Positions 14,423 through 21,663 of a stretch of DNA of 37,110 nucleotides are shown piece after piece. The number at the start of each line of letters is the position of its first letter. Within the stretch, counting starts at the first letter, position 1. The DNA lies in contig JAJPJQ010000022.1 in assembly GCA_021324155.1 (NCBI GenBank), forward strand, positions 94,450 to 131,559. The letters run 5' to 3'. The notes under the pieces are model-generated. The model ran no database searches. It had not been told where the DNA came from and worked only from the letters and a program-made list of their open reading frames with translations. Made by a program: the position numbers and the translations under genes. Source of the stretch: Pseudomonadota bacterium. Its GTDB lineage: Bacteria > Desulfobacterota > Binatia > UBA9968.

Positions 14423-15874
14423 ATGTCGGCCGACGAGATCAACATCACACGCATCAGCGATTATCTCTGGGAGATTCCCCGCACCGGCGGCATGCGAGTG
14501 CCGGGGCGCGTTTATGCGACGGAGAAGCTTTTTTCCGTGCTAAAGGAAGACAACAGCCTCAAGCAGGTAATGAACGTGGCTCATCTGCCCGGTATCGTCG
14601 GCTATTCGCTCGCAATGCCCGACATCCATTGGGGCTACGGCTTTCCGATCGGCGGCGTCGCCGCGATGGACGCGAGCGACGGCGTCGTCTCGCCGGGCGG
14701 CGTCGGCTACGACATCAATTGAGGCGTCCGTCTGGTGAAGACCGGTCTGGTCTTCGAGGATCTCCGAAAGCTGATTCCTCACATCGTCGAGGCGCTCTTC
14801 GCCGTGATCCCCTCCGGCGTCGGCGGCGAGGGCGCGATTCCAAAGCTAACGAAAGACGCAGAAAAGCGCCTATTGCGCGACGGCGCGAAGTGGGCGGTCG
14901 CAAACGGCTACGGCCGCGCGGAAGATCTGGAGCACACCGAGGAGGGCGGCTGCCTCCGTGGGGCCGATGCCGAATTGATCAGCGAGCGCGCGCTCGAGCG
15001 CGGCCTCAAGCAGGTCGGCACGCTGGGCTCCGGCAATCATTTTCTTGAGATCGGGCGCGTCGATGAAATCTACACGCCGCAGATCGCGAACGCGCTCGGC
15101 GTCTTCGAAGGCCAGGTCGTCGTTCTGATCCACAGCGGCTCGCGCGGTCTGGGTTATCAAACGTGCGAGGACTTTCTCCGCGTGATGAACAATGCCATGA
15201 CGAAATACGACATCCGTCTTCCCGACCGTCAGCTCGCCGCGACGCCGATCCGCTCAGCCGAAGGGCAGGATTATCTCGCCGCGATGGCGGCGGCGGCGAA
15301 TTACGCCTGGGTCAACCGCCAGGTGATCATGAGCCTCGCCGAAAAAGCATTCTTGAAAGCGCTCGACATCTCTCCCGCGGCGCTCGGCTTCTCGCTCGTC
15401 TACGACGTCTGCCACAACATCGCCAAGATGGAGGATCACGTCGTCGACGGCAAAAAGCGCCGCGTCTGCGTGCACCGCAAGGGCGCGACGCGCGCGTTTC
15501 CGCCGCATCATCCGCAGATCCCGAGCGATTACCGCGAGATCGGTCAGCCGATTCTCATTCCCGGCGACATGGCGCGCTATTCGTATCTGCTGGTCGGGGC
15601 CGAGGCCGCAATGGAGCAGACTTTCGGCAGCACCTGCCACGGCGCGGGGCGCGTCATGAGCCGCGCGCAATCGAAGAAGCATAGCCAGGCGATCAACATC
15701 GACCGCGAGATGGAGCGGCGCGGCGTCGTCGCGCGCTACCAGGGCCGCGCGACGATGGCCGAGGAGATGCCGCACGCCTACAAAGACGTCGCCGACGTGG
15801 TCGAGACGATGGATCTCGCCGGCGTCTCGAAGCGCGTCGCGCGCCTGCGGCCGGTCGGCGTCGTAAAAGGCTGA
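14423..15874 (+). CDS. rtcB: RtcB RNA ligase, selenocysteine-containing (TGA100 = Sec)
   Basis: One frame of 484 codons is interrupted only by TGA at codon 100. Read through, it gives a 483-residue RtcB, the usual length. The start ([21 protein letters not shown]) is canonical. The TGA falls in [15 protein letters not shown], exactly where RtcB has the metal-binding Cys (DINCGVR). Ligands are D97, Sec100, H206 (GSGNHF), H237 (IHSGSRGLG), H331 (YDVCHN) and H406 (CHGAGR, the guanylylated His). Their spacing equals that of Pyrococcus D95/C98/H203/H234/H329/H404. A SECIS-like hairpin follows the TGA. RtcB joins 2',3'-cyclic phosphate and 5'-OH RNA ends using GTP and Mn. Ordinary gene calling would split it into a 99-residue protein and a start at GTG 14735, or call it a pseudogene. 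Confidence 0.9.
14720..14722 (+). other. In-frame UGA, predicted selenocysteine codon of rtcB
   Basis: TGA stands between AAT (Asn99) and GGC (Gly101) of rtcB; the conserved residue at this position in RtcB is the metal-ligand Cys. No other in-frame stop occurs in the 484 codons, and protein-level conservation continues without loss on both sides. This argues against decay or a frameshift. Confidence 0.85.
14726..14761 (+). promoter_or_regulatory. Predicted bacterial SECIS element inside rtcB
   Basis: GAAGACC (14737-14743) and GGTCTTC (14749-14755) pair perfectly around the 5-nt loop GGTCT (14744-14748), with one further U-G pair below. GTCC (14726-14729) with GGAT (14758-14761) can form a lower stem. 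The loop GG starts 21 nt after the TGA, in the range known for bacterial SECIS elements, and GGUCU matches the apical loop sequence of E. coli fdhF bound by SelB. The hairpin lies in coding sequence, as bacterial SECIS elements do. Confidence 0.82.
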
Positions 15875-15889
15875 TTCGGTGACGAATAT

Positions 15890-15918
15890 TTGACTTCGAT
15901 GATCCTATTTGATAGAGA
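15890..15918 (+). promoter_or_regulatory. Possible promoter of the ferredoxin gene
   Basis: TTGACT (15890-15895, 5 of 6) and TAGAGA (15913-15918, 3 of 6) are 17 nt apart in an AT-rich gap after rtcB. The ferredoxin ATG lies 27 nt further on. The -10 is weak. Confidence 0.4.
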
Positions 15919-15945
15919 GAAAATCTTAATTACTGGGAGGATTCG

Positions 15946-16215
15946 ATGACTTACGTAATCGCTGAACCGTGCATCAACACGAAAGACACCGCTTGCGTCG
16001 ATGTCTGTCCGGTCGACTGCATCCACCCCACGAAAAACGAGCCCGATTTCGAGAAAGAAACCAAGCTGTACATCGATCCGGACGAATGCATCGATTGCGG
16101 CGCGTGCGAGCCGGTGTGCCCCGTCGAGGCGATCTTCGAGGAGGCGGCGACGCCGGACAAATGGAAGAACTTCATTCAGGTCGACGCCGACTGGTATAAA
16201 AACCGCAAGAAATAA
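15946..16215 (+). CDS. 7Fe/8Fe-type ferredoxin
   Basis: The 89-residue protein has two cluster motifs. The first has C9, C17, C21 and C25, with the long 9-to-17 spacing and missing middle Cys of 7Fe ferredoxins ([3Fe-4S]). The second is C48-x2-C51-x2-C54-x3-C58-Pro for [4Fe-4S]. It acts as a cytoplasmic low-potential electron carrier; possible partners in the window are the radical SAM enzyme and flavoproteins, but none is linked to it. GGGAGG precedes the ATG. It stands alone, with its own upstream AT-rich region and a strong terminator, so it is likely a monocistronic, well expressed gene. Confidence 0.93.
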   Translation: MTYVIAEPCINTKDTACVDVCPVDCIHPTKNEPDFEKETKLYIDPDECIDCGACEPVCPVEAIFEEAATPDKWKNFIQVDADWYKNRKK

Positions 16216-16238
16216 CTTATACCTTCACTTCGCACGAA

Positions 16239-16269
16239 GGCGTCGCCGTGAAACGGCGGCGCCTTTTTT
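16239..16269 (+). terminator. Rho-independent terminator after the ferredoxin gene
   Basis: GGCGTCGCCGT (16239-16249) pairs with ACGGCGGCGCC (16253-16263) over 11 bp with one G-U, closing a GAA loop, followed directly by six T (16264-16269). It is the clearest intrinsic terminator in the window. Confidence 0.93.
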
Positions 16270-16320
16270 GTTTCACGTCGATTGTTGCACAGGCGATAAC
16301 CATCGACTAAGGTAACGGCC

Positions 16321-17388
16321 ATGGTACTCGTCTTAAAAAATCCGCAAATCGAAGGCCTCGTCCCGATGGACGAGGAGATCGTCGCGATCGAGCAGGCGTA
16401 TCGCGAGTTCGGCGAAGACAAGGCGAAAATCGTTCCCCGCTCGCGCATTCGCGTCCCCTGGAAGGAGGAAGGCGGCCAGTACTACTTCAACAACATTATG
16501 GGGCTCGTGCCGGGTATGAAAGCGATGGCGCTGCGCATCGATTCGAGCTTCTCCAGGCAGGAGCGCGTCGACGGCGCGCTGCGCACGGTCTATCCCGGCG
16601 ACTTCGTCGGCCTCGTCTTTCTTTTCGACATGGACACCTGCAATCTGCTCGCGATCATGGACGATCACGCGATCTCGACGCTGCGCGTCGGCGCGACGAG
16701 CGGCGTCGCGGCGAAATACCTCGCGCGCAAGAACGCCGCCGTCATGGGCCTCATCGGCTCGGGCGAGCAGGCCAAGACGCAAGTGACCGCGGCGATGGCC
16801 GTCAGGCCGATCAAAAAAGTGAAGGTCTACAGTCCGACGCGCACGAACCGTGAGCGCTTCGCGCGCGAGATGAGCGAGGAGTGCGGCATAGAAGTCGTCG
16901 CCGTCGACTCGGCGGAGGCGGCGGTGCGCGACAGCGACCTCGTCACCGCGGCTACGAACACCGTCGATCCGGTGATCGATGGGCACTGGCTCGCCGAAGG
17001 CGCGCACGTCAACAGCATCGTCGGCGGCGACGGCTACATGAAGCGCCGCGAGCTCGACGACGAAACCATCCGCCGCGCCGGGCTCATCATCGTCGGCTAC
17101 AAAAACCAGATCGTGGTCGACAAGCAGGCGGAGTTTCACGACCGCATCGAGCGCGGCCTGGTGAAGCTCGAAGACCTGCACGAACTGGGCGAGCTGTTAA
17201 CGGGTAAATGCCGCGGCCGCAAAGACGACAAGGAAATCACGCTGTTCAAGAACAACACCGGCATGGGCATCCAATTCGCGGCCACCGCGCGGCTCATCTA
17301 CGAGAAAGCGAAACAAAAGGGCATCGGCGCGGAGCTGCCGCTCGATCTCTTCATGACCAAAAGAGGCGACAAGCTCTTTTCGCCCTGA
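16321..17388 (+). CDS. Ornithine cyclodeaminase / mu-crystallin family protein, copy 1
   Basis: The 355-residue protein has the OCD fold. The dimerisation/substrate half contains DDHAISTLRVGATSGVAAKYLAR, and the NAD-binding half contains MGLIGSGEQAKTQ (about 142-154) and VNSIVGGDGYMKRRELDD, the latter with the conserved Asp region of the family. OCD-family enzymes include ornithine cyclodeaminase, ketimine reductase and several amino-acid or opine dehydrogenases; proline formation is not assured. It is first in a five-gene operon (gaps 24, 14, 25 and 1 nt). A second OCD-family gene closes the same operon, and the two are clearly divergent from each other. Confidence 0.87.
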   Translation: MVLVLKNPQIEGLVPMDEEIVAIEQAYREFGEDKAKIVPRSRIRVPWKEEGGQYYFNNIMGLVPGMKAMALRIDSSFSRQERVDGALRTVYPGDFVGLVFLFDMDTCNLLAIMDDHAISTLRVGATSGVAAKYLARKNAAVMGLIGSGEQAKTQVTAAMAVRPIKKVKVYSPTRTNRERFAREMSEECGIEVVAVDSAEAAVRDSDLVTAATNTVDPVIDGHWLAEGAHVNSIVGGDGYMKRRELDDETIRRAGLIIVGYKNQIVVDKQAEFHDRIERGLVKLEDLHELGELLTGKCRGRKDDKEITLFKNNTGMGIQFAATARLIYEKAKQKGIGAELPLDLFMTKRGDKLFSP

Positions 17389-17412
17389 TCGCATCGTCCA
17401 CAGGATTCATAC

Positions 17413-18411
17413 ATGAAAATTCTGCTTCTCATCGCATCGTGCGTTTGTTTGCTCGCCGCTTCCGCGGCGGCCGCGGCCGAGCCGTCTATCGTCGAAGGCG
17501 CGAAGAAAGAAGGCGCGCTCGTCTTCTACACGACGATGGACATCCAGAACAGCAAGCCGCTGCTCGACGCCTTCATGGCGAAATATCCGTTCGTCAAAGG
17601 CGACCTCGTGCGCCTCGGCGGCACGGCGATGGTGAGCCGCATCCTCACCGAGGCGCAGGCGGGCGCGAACCGCTTCGACGTCGCCGTCGGCATCTCACCG
17701 TCGTACATGCCGATGCGCGAGCGCAACCTGATCGCGCCGTACAAGTCGCCGGAGTTCGCGAACCTCTACGACGACACGCACGACCCGCAGGGCTATTGGT
17801 CGACGGTCTATCTCAACACGCTCGTGCTCGGCTACAATACGAAGGCGATCGCGAAAAACGACCTGCCGAAAGTTTATGATGACTTGCTCAAGCCGCAGTT
17901 CAAGCAGAAGTTCATCATCGACATCGAGAACCATGACGTCTTCGTCGCGCTCAGCCAGGAATGGGGACAGGAAAAAGCCGTCGCATATTTCCGGGGCATC
18001 GCGAAGCAGGAGCCGGTGTTTCTCCGCGGCAACACCAACCGCGCCAATATGGTGAGCGCCGGCGAGCGCGCGCTGACGTTCGTTTATTCGCAGGTGATCG
18101 AGCGCATGAAGCAGACCGGCGCGCCGGTCGACTGGATTCCGCTCGAGCCCGTCGCCGTCGAGGTTAACCCGGCGATGATCTCGGCCAAGGCGGCGCATCC
18201 GAACGCGGCACGGCTGTTCGTCGATTATCTGCTTTCGAAAGACGGGCAGGAATTCTTGAAGACTTTCAGACGCATCGGGCCGCGCAAAGACGTCAAGCCC
18301 GATCCGCCGAAGCTCTTCGAAGGCTTCCGCCGCCGCGTCGTCGCGCCGGAGAATTACAAAAACCTCCGCGAGCTGACGAAGATTCACAACGACGCGCTGG
18401 GTATCCGCTAA
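17413..18411 (+). CDS. Extracellular solute-binding protein (Fbp/AfuA-type, family 1-like)
   Basis: The 332-residue protein starts with a signal peptide (MKILLLIASCVCLLAASAAAA, cleaved before or near AEPS). The mature part has the COG1840-type opening IVEGAKKEGALVFYTTMDIQNSK, then FDVAVGISPSYMPM, GYWSTVYLNTLVLGYNTKAI and a C-terminal AARLFVDYLLSKDGQEFL. Family members bind ferric iron, phosphonates, thiamine or small organics for ABC import. No permease or ATPase gene is present, so it is an orphan binding protein. Its place between an OCD-family gene and an amidase suggests the ligand is the compound those enzymes process. An AGGA site precedes the ATG. Confidence 0.88.
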   Translation: MKILLLIASCVCLLAASAAAAAEPSIVEGAKKEGALVFYTTMDIQNSKPLLDAFMAKYPFVKGDLVRLGGTAMVSRILTEAQAGANRFDVAVGISPSYMPMRERNLIAPYKSPEFANLYDDTHDPQGYWSTVYLNTLVLGYNTKAIAKNDLPKVYDDLLKPQFKQKFIIDIENHDVFVALSQEWGQEKAVAYFRGIAKQEPVFLRGNTNRANMVSAGERALTFVYSQVIERMKQTGAPVDWIPLEPVAVEVNPAMISAKAAHPNAARLFVDYLLSKDGQEFLKTFRRIGPRKDVKPDPPKLFEGFRRRVVAPENYKNLRELTKIHNDALGIR

Positions 18412-18425
18412 TTAAGGAGACTGAC

Positions 18426-19130
18426 ATGAGAGAATGGGAAAGTTTTTTTCCGGAAGAAGAACGCAAGATTTACGAGAAGGCCGGGTATAAAGGCAAGCAG
18501 CCCTTCGGGCGCAATCCGGCGCTGCTCGTCATCGACATGCAGCTCGCCTTCACCGGCACCAAGCCGCTGGAGATCATGGAGGCGATCGACGAGTTTCCGA
18601 CGAGCTGCGGCAAGGCGGCGTGGGAGGCGATCCCCAAAATCCAGCAGTTGATTCACGCATGCCGCGACGCCTCGGTGCCGGTCGTCTATTCGACCGGCGA
18701 TCCGGAGTTCAAAGCCGTGATGGGCAACGCGACCAAGCGCAAGGTCGAAGACAAAGACTTCGTCGATATCGGCACGCAATTTCCCGAAGCGATCAAGCCG
18801 CGCCAAGGCGAGTTCGTCGTGCACAAAGCGCGCGCGAGCGCGTTCTTCGGCACGCACTTGATCACGTATCTCGCGAGCAAGGGCATCGACTCGCTGCTCG
18901 TCACCGGCACGACCACCTGCGGCTGCGTGCGCGGCACCGTGCTCGACGGCTACTCCTACGGCTTTCCGGTCTTCGTCGTCGAGGAATGCGTCTTCGACCG
19001 CTCGCGCACTTCACATCTCGTCAATCTCTACGAGATGAACAGCAAGTACGCCACGGTGATCCCGGTCGACGAGGCGCTCGGTTACGTAAACCAGCTGAAG
19101 CGCGTGGAAGGCCGCAGCGTCAAGCGATAA
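18426..19130 (+). CDS. Isochorismatase-family cysteine hydrolase (amidase)
   Basis: The 234-residue protein has the Asp-Lys-Cys triad: D37 (LLVIDMQ), K134 (VVHKARASAF) and C165 (GTTTCGCVRGT). Its 25-30-residue extra N-terminus and overall length resemble N-carbamoylsarcosine amidases and maleamate amidohydrolases, which cleave amide or carbamoyl bonds. The true isochorismatase reaction is unlikely in this context. AAGGAG lies 8 nt before the ATG. It sits between the solute-binding protein and an intact M24 peptidase, consistent with uptake and breakdown of an amidated compound. Confidence 0.88.
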   Translation: MREWESFFPEEERKIYEKAGYKGKQPFGRNPALLVIDMQLAFTGTKPLEIMEAIDEFPTSCGKAAWEAIPKIQQLIHACRDASVPVVYSTGDPEFKAVMGNATKRKVEDKDFVDIGTQFPEAIKPRQGEFVVHKARASAFFGTHLITYLASKGIDSLLVTGTTTCGCVRGTVLDGYSYGFPVFVVEECVFDRSRTSHLVNLYEMNSKYATVIPVDEALGYVNQLKRVEGRSVKR

Positions 19131-19155
19131 ATCGCCGCGCCGACCGGAGGACGTT

Positions 19156-20292
19156 ATGGCAACCGAGTCTCCGTTCCCGGATAAAGAATACACCGAGCGC
19201 CACGAGCGCGCGCAAAAGCTGATGCAGCGCGACGGCCTCGACGCGCTCATCGTCTCGGAAAAAAACAACTACTGGTACTTCACCGGCCTCATCAGCTATC
19301 AGCTCGATCACATCCAGCGCCCGCAGATCTGCATTCTGCCTAAAAGCGGCAAGCCGCTGCTGCTCATCTATGGCAACGACAAGCCGAAGGCGAAAGCGCT
19401 GCCGTGGGTCGGCGAGGTGCGCGACTACGTCGACGTGCCGTTTCCGCGCGAGATGATCGCCGGCTGCATCAAGGAGATGGGGCTCGGCGAGGCGAAGCTC
19501 GGCTTCGAGCTGGGCGAAGATCAGCGCCTCGGCTTTCCGGTCAACTATCTTTCGGCGCTCACCGAGGCGCTGCCGAAGGCGGAGATCCGCGACGGCACCG
19601 CGGCGCTGACCGAGATGCGGATTTTGAAGAGCCCGCGCGAGATCGACTTCATGCGCAAGGCTTGCGATATCTCGGTCAAAGCCTACGACCGCTGCCTGCC
19701 GCAGCTTAGGCCCGGCATGACGCGGCGCGAGGTCGCCGACCGATTGTTTATCTCGATGATCGAGGAAGGCGCGCATCCGCGCCATCCCGGCTTTCTCATG
19801 CTCAACGCTTCGACGCGCTACGACGACCGGCGCTACGAGAAAGGCGATCGCATGGTCGCCGACCTCGGCGCCTGCTACGAGGGCTACTACGGCGACATCA
19901 CGCGCCAGTCGGTTTTCGGCAAACCGACCGACGAGCATAAGCGAGACCATGAGACCAACTGCGACGTGATCGACCGCTGCTTCGAGTCGATGAAGGTGGG
20001 CGGCGCGATCGCCGAGGTCGCGCGCGTCGCGAACCGCGAGCTGGTCAAACGCGGCTACCAGGCGGTCGAGAGCCCCAAGCGCATCGGCCACGGCATCGGG
20101 ATGTCGCGCGCTGAGCCGCCGTCACTGAACGAAGTCGAGACGGAAGTCTACCGTCCCGGCATGGTGCTAGCGCTCGAGCCTAAGGTGCGCTCGGCGACGA
20201 GCGCCGTGCACATGGAAGAAGATCTTCTCATCACCGAGCGCGGCGCCGAATTTCTCACGACGGGCCGACGCGAGCTGCGCGTTATCGATTAA
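19156..20292 (+). CDS. M24-family Xaa-Pro aminopeptidase-like protein, metal site intact
   Basis: The 378-residue protein has a creatinase-type N-domain (about 12-145) and an M24 domain with all five metal ligands: D236 and D247 (VADLGACYEGYYGDIT), H312 (RIGHGIGM), E341 (LALEP) and E355 (HMEEDLLIT). It should be a two-metal peptidase or amidase acting on short X-Pro-like or related substrates in the cytoplasm. GGAGG precedes the ATG. It is fourth in the OCD operon. It contrasts with the ligand-depleted homologue at 11101-12327, and together they allow a direct within-genome comparison. Confidence 0.9.
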   Translation: MATESPFPDKEYTERHERAQKLMQRDGLDALIVSEKNNYWYFTGLISYQLDHIQRPQICILPKSGKPLLLIYGNDKPKAKALPWVGEVRDYVDVPFPREMIAGCIKEMGLGEAKLGFELGEDQRLGFPVNYLSALTEALPKAEIRDGTAALTEMRILKSPREIDFMRKACDISVKAYDRCLPQLRPGMTRREVADRLFISMIEEGAHPRHPGFLMLNASTRYDDRRYEKGDRMVADLGACYEGYYGDITRQSVFGKPTDEHKRDHETNCDVIDRCFESMKVGGAIAEVARVANRELVKRGYQAVESPKRIGHGIGMSRAEPPSLNEVETEVYRPGMVLALEPKVRSATSAVHMEEDLLITERGAEFLTTGRRELRVID

Positions 20293-20293
20293 T

Positions 20294-21280
20294 ATGAAGA
20301 GCGGCATTCTTTATCTCTCGAACGGGGACGTGAAAAAGATCGTCGACCTGAGCGAGGCCGTGGCGATCACCGAGCGCGCGCTCGGCGACCACGGCGCCGG
20401 GCGTGTGACCTGGTCGGCGCCGGAAGACCTCGCGATCAAGCCGCAAACCGGCTGGCAGTCGTGGGTCACCGGCTGCGCGCTGGAAAACGTCGCCGGCTTT
20501 CGCATCCGCTCGATCAAGGCCGCCGGCGGCAGCCGCGATGCGTCGCGAGCGCCGCGCGGGCCGCGCCGCGTATTGATGTTGAGCGACCGCGAAGGCGGCG
20601 AGATCGTCGCGATGATGGACGAGGACTGGGCGCACGCTGTGCGTACCGCCGCCGCGGCGACGGTGGCGCTCAAGACGCTCGCGCGCAAAGGCGCGCCGAC
20701 GCTCGCGATGCTGGGCGCCGGCGATACCGCGGGCGCGGCGGTCCCGGTGATGGCGACGGCGTTCAATTTGAAAGAAGTGCGCGTTACCTCGCGCACGCCC
20801 GAATCGCGGCAGCGCTTCGCCGAAGAGATAGGCAAACAATATCGCCTCAATGTCAAACCCGTCGATTCGACCGAAGCGGCGCTCGACGGCGCCGATATCG
20901 TCATCTCCGCCACGACGACCGCGACGCCGTTCGTCAAAGACGAATGGATCGCACCGGGCGCGACCGTCTATTCGATCGGCAAGAACCAGGAATTCGACAA
21001 CGACTTTTACAAGAATTGCGACAAGTTCGTCGTCGACAGCTGGCTCCACTGCAAGAAAAAATCCGATCTCGATCGCATGCTGAAGGAAGGCTTTCTGTGC
21101 GAGACGGATTTATACGCCGAGCTGCCCGACCTTCTCACCGGCAAAAAACCCGCGCGCCAGTCCGATCGCGAGCGGATCTTCGTCCGCGCGATCGGACTAG
21201 TCAATCAGGACATCGCGCTGGCGGAATGGATTTACCGGCGGGCCGTCGAAAAGAGCATCGGAACGACCCTCCCATTTTAA
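20294..21280 (+). CDS. Ornithine cyclodeaminase / mu-crystallin family protein, copy 2
   Basis: The 328-residue protein has HAVRTAAAATVALKTLARKG and the NAD-binding LAMLGAGDTAGAAVPVMA (about 137-154), followed by ATVYSIGKNQEFDNDFYKNC where copy 1 has the usual GGD-KRREL motif. That divergence near the catalytic Asp suggests a different substrate or reaction. It starts one base after the M24 stop and ends the five-gene operon. OCD-family assignment is firm; an imine- or amino-acid-handling role is inferred from the family. Confidence 0.85.
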   Translation: MKSGILYLSNGDVKKIVDLSEAVAITERALGDHGAGRVTWSAPEDLAIKPQTGWQSWVTGCALENVAGFRIRSIKAAGGSRDASRAPRGPRRVLMLSDREGGEIVAMMDEDWAHAVRTAAAATVALKTLARKGAPTLAMLGAGDTAGAAVPVMATAFNLKEVRVTSRTPESRQRFAEEIGKQYRLNVKPVDSTEAALDGADIVISATTTATPFVKDEWIAPGATVYSIGKNQEFDNDFYKNCDKFVVDSWLHCKKKSDLDRMLKEGFLCETDLYAELPDLLTGKKPARQSDRERIFVRAIGLVNQDIALAEWIYRRAVEKSIGTTLPF

Positions 21281-21663
21281 TCCGTCGAAGCGTTTTCGCT
21301 ACCACGCATAGCAATAACGCTATTTCCCCCTTCCCCGCGTGGCGCGACGGCCAAGGCCATCTCGCCAGATTCCCTTGCAAATTCCGCTCGCTCGATCTGC
21401 TGCGGTAGACTCCGCTTGTGGCATCGCTATTGCTCGTACTATTGTCCGGAGCCTGACTGCGTTATCGAGAGCCCCTGGAAGACGAATCGCGGAGGTGACG
21501 TTATCCAAGGCCGCCGATGCTCAAATGGTTAGTGAGTCTGGTGGCCACAAGCAGAAAAATAAAAACTCTTCCGGATGACTCTGCTCTGGCAGCACGTTCG
21601 ACGCGTTATGCTTCGGCCCAATCGGTTTCTTCCGGTTGGGCTTGTATTTTTTGGGGGAAAACG
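21281..21663 (+). other. Intergenic region of 383 bp with a hairpin near its end
   Basis: No convincing gene is seen in either strand; open frames here lack recognisable composition. The region is less GC-rich than its neighbours. At 21617-21640, CCCAATCGG and CCGGTTGGG form a 9-bp stem (one U-G) with loop TTTCTT, followed by CTTGTATTTTTT. It could be a terminator for the OCD operon or a leader hairpin of the next gene, whose ATG is at 21664 behind a GGGGG stretch. Confidence 0.5.
21617..21652 (+). terminator. Terminator-like or leader hairpin
   Basis: The stem is CCCAATCGG/CCGGTTGGG with a TTTCTT loop and an interrupted T-run (TTGTATTTTTT). It lies only 12 nt before the downstream start codon. 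Function as an attenuator is possible. Confidence 0.45.

Noticed and set aside
14735-15874. A separate gene starting at GTG 14735, or rtcB as a pseudogene
   Set aside because: The frame on both sides of the TGA is one RtcB with all ligands and standard length, and the TGA replaces a conserved Cys with a SECIS-like hairpin behind it. The GTG lies inside the hairpin and has no ribosome site.
16285-16313. Promoter TTGCAC-N17-TAAGGT before the first OCD gene
   Set aside because: Only 3 of 6 matches in each box and too close to the start codon.
17413-17442. Lipoprotein lipobox (IASC) in the binding protein
   Set aside because: The Cys is at residue 10, too early for a lipoprotein signal; a normal signal peptide continues to the Ala-rich cleavage site.
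16321-21280. Creatinine degradation (creatinase plus N-carbamoylsarcosine amidase)
   Set aside because: The M24 member here has a full two-metal site unlike creatinase, and no creatininase or sarcosine oxidase gene is seen.
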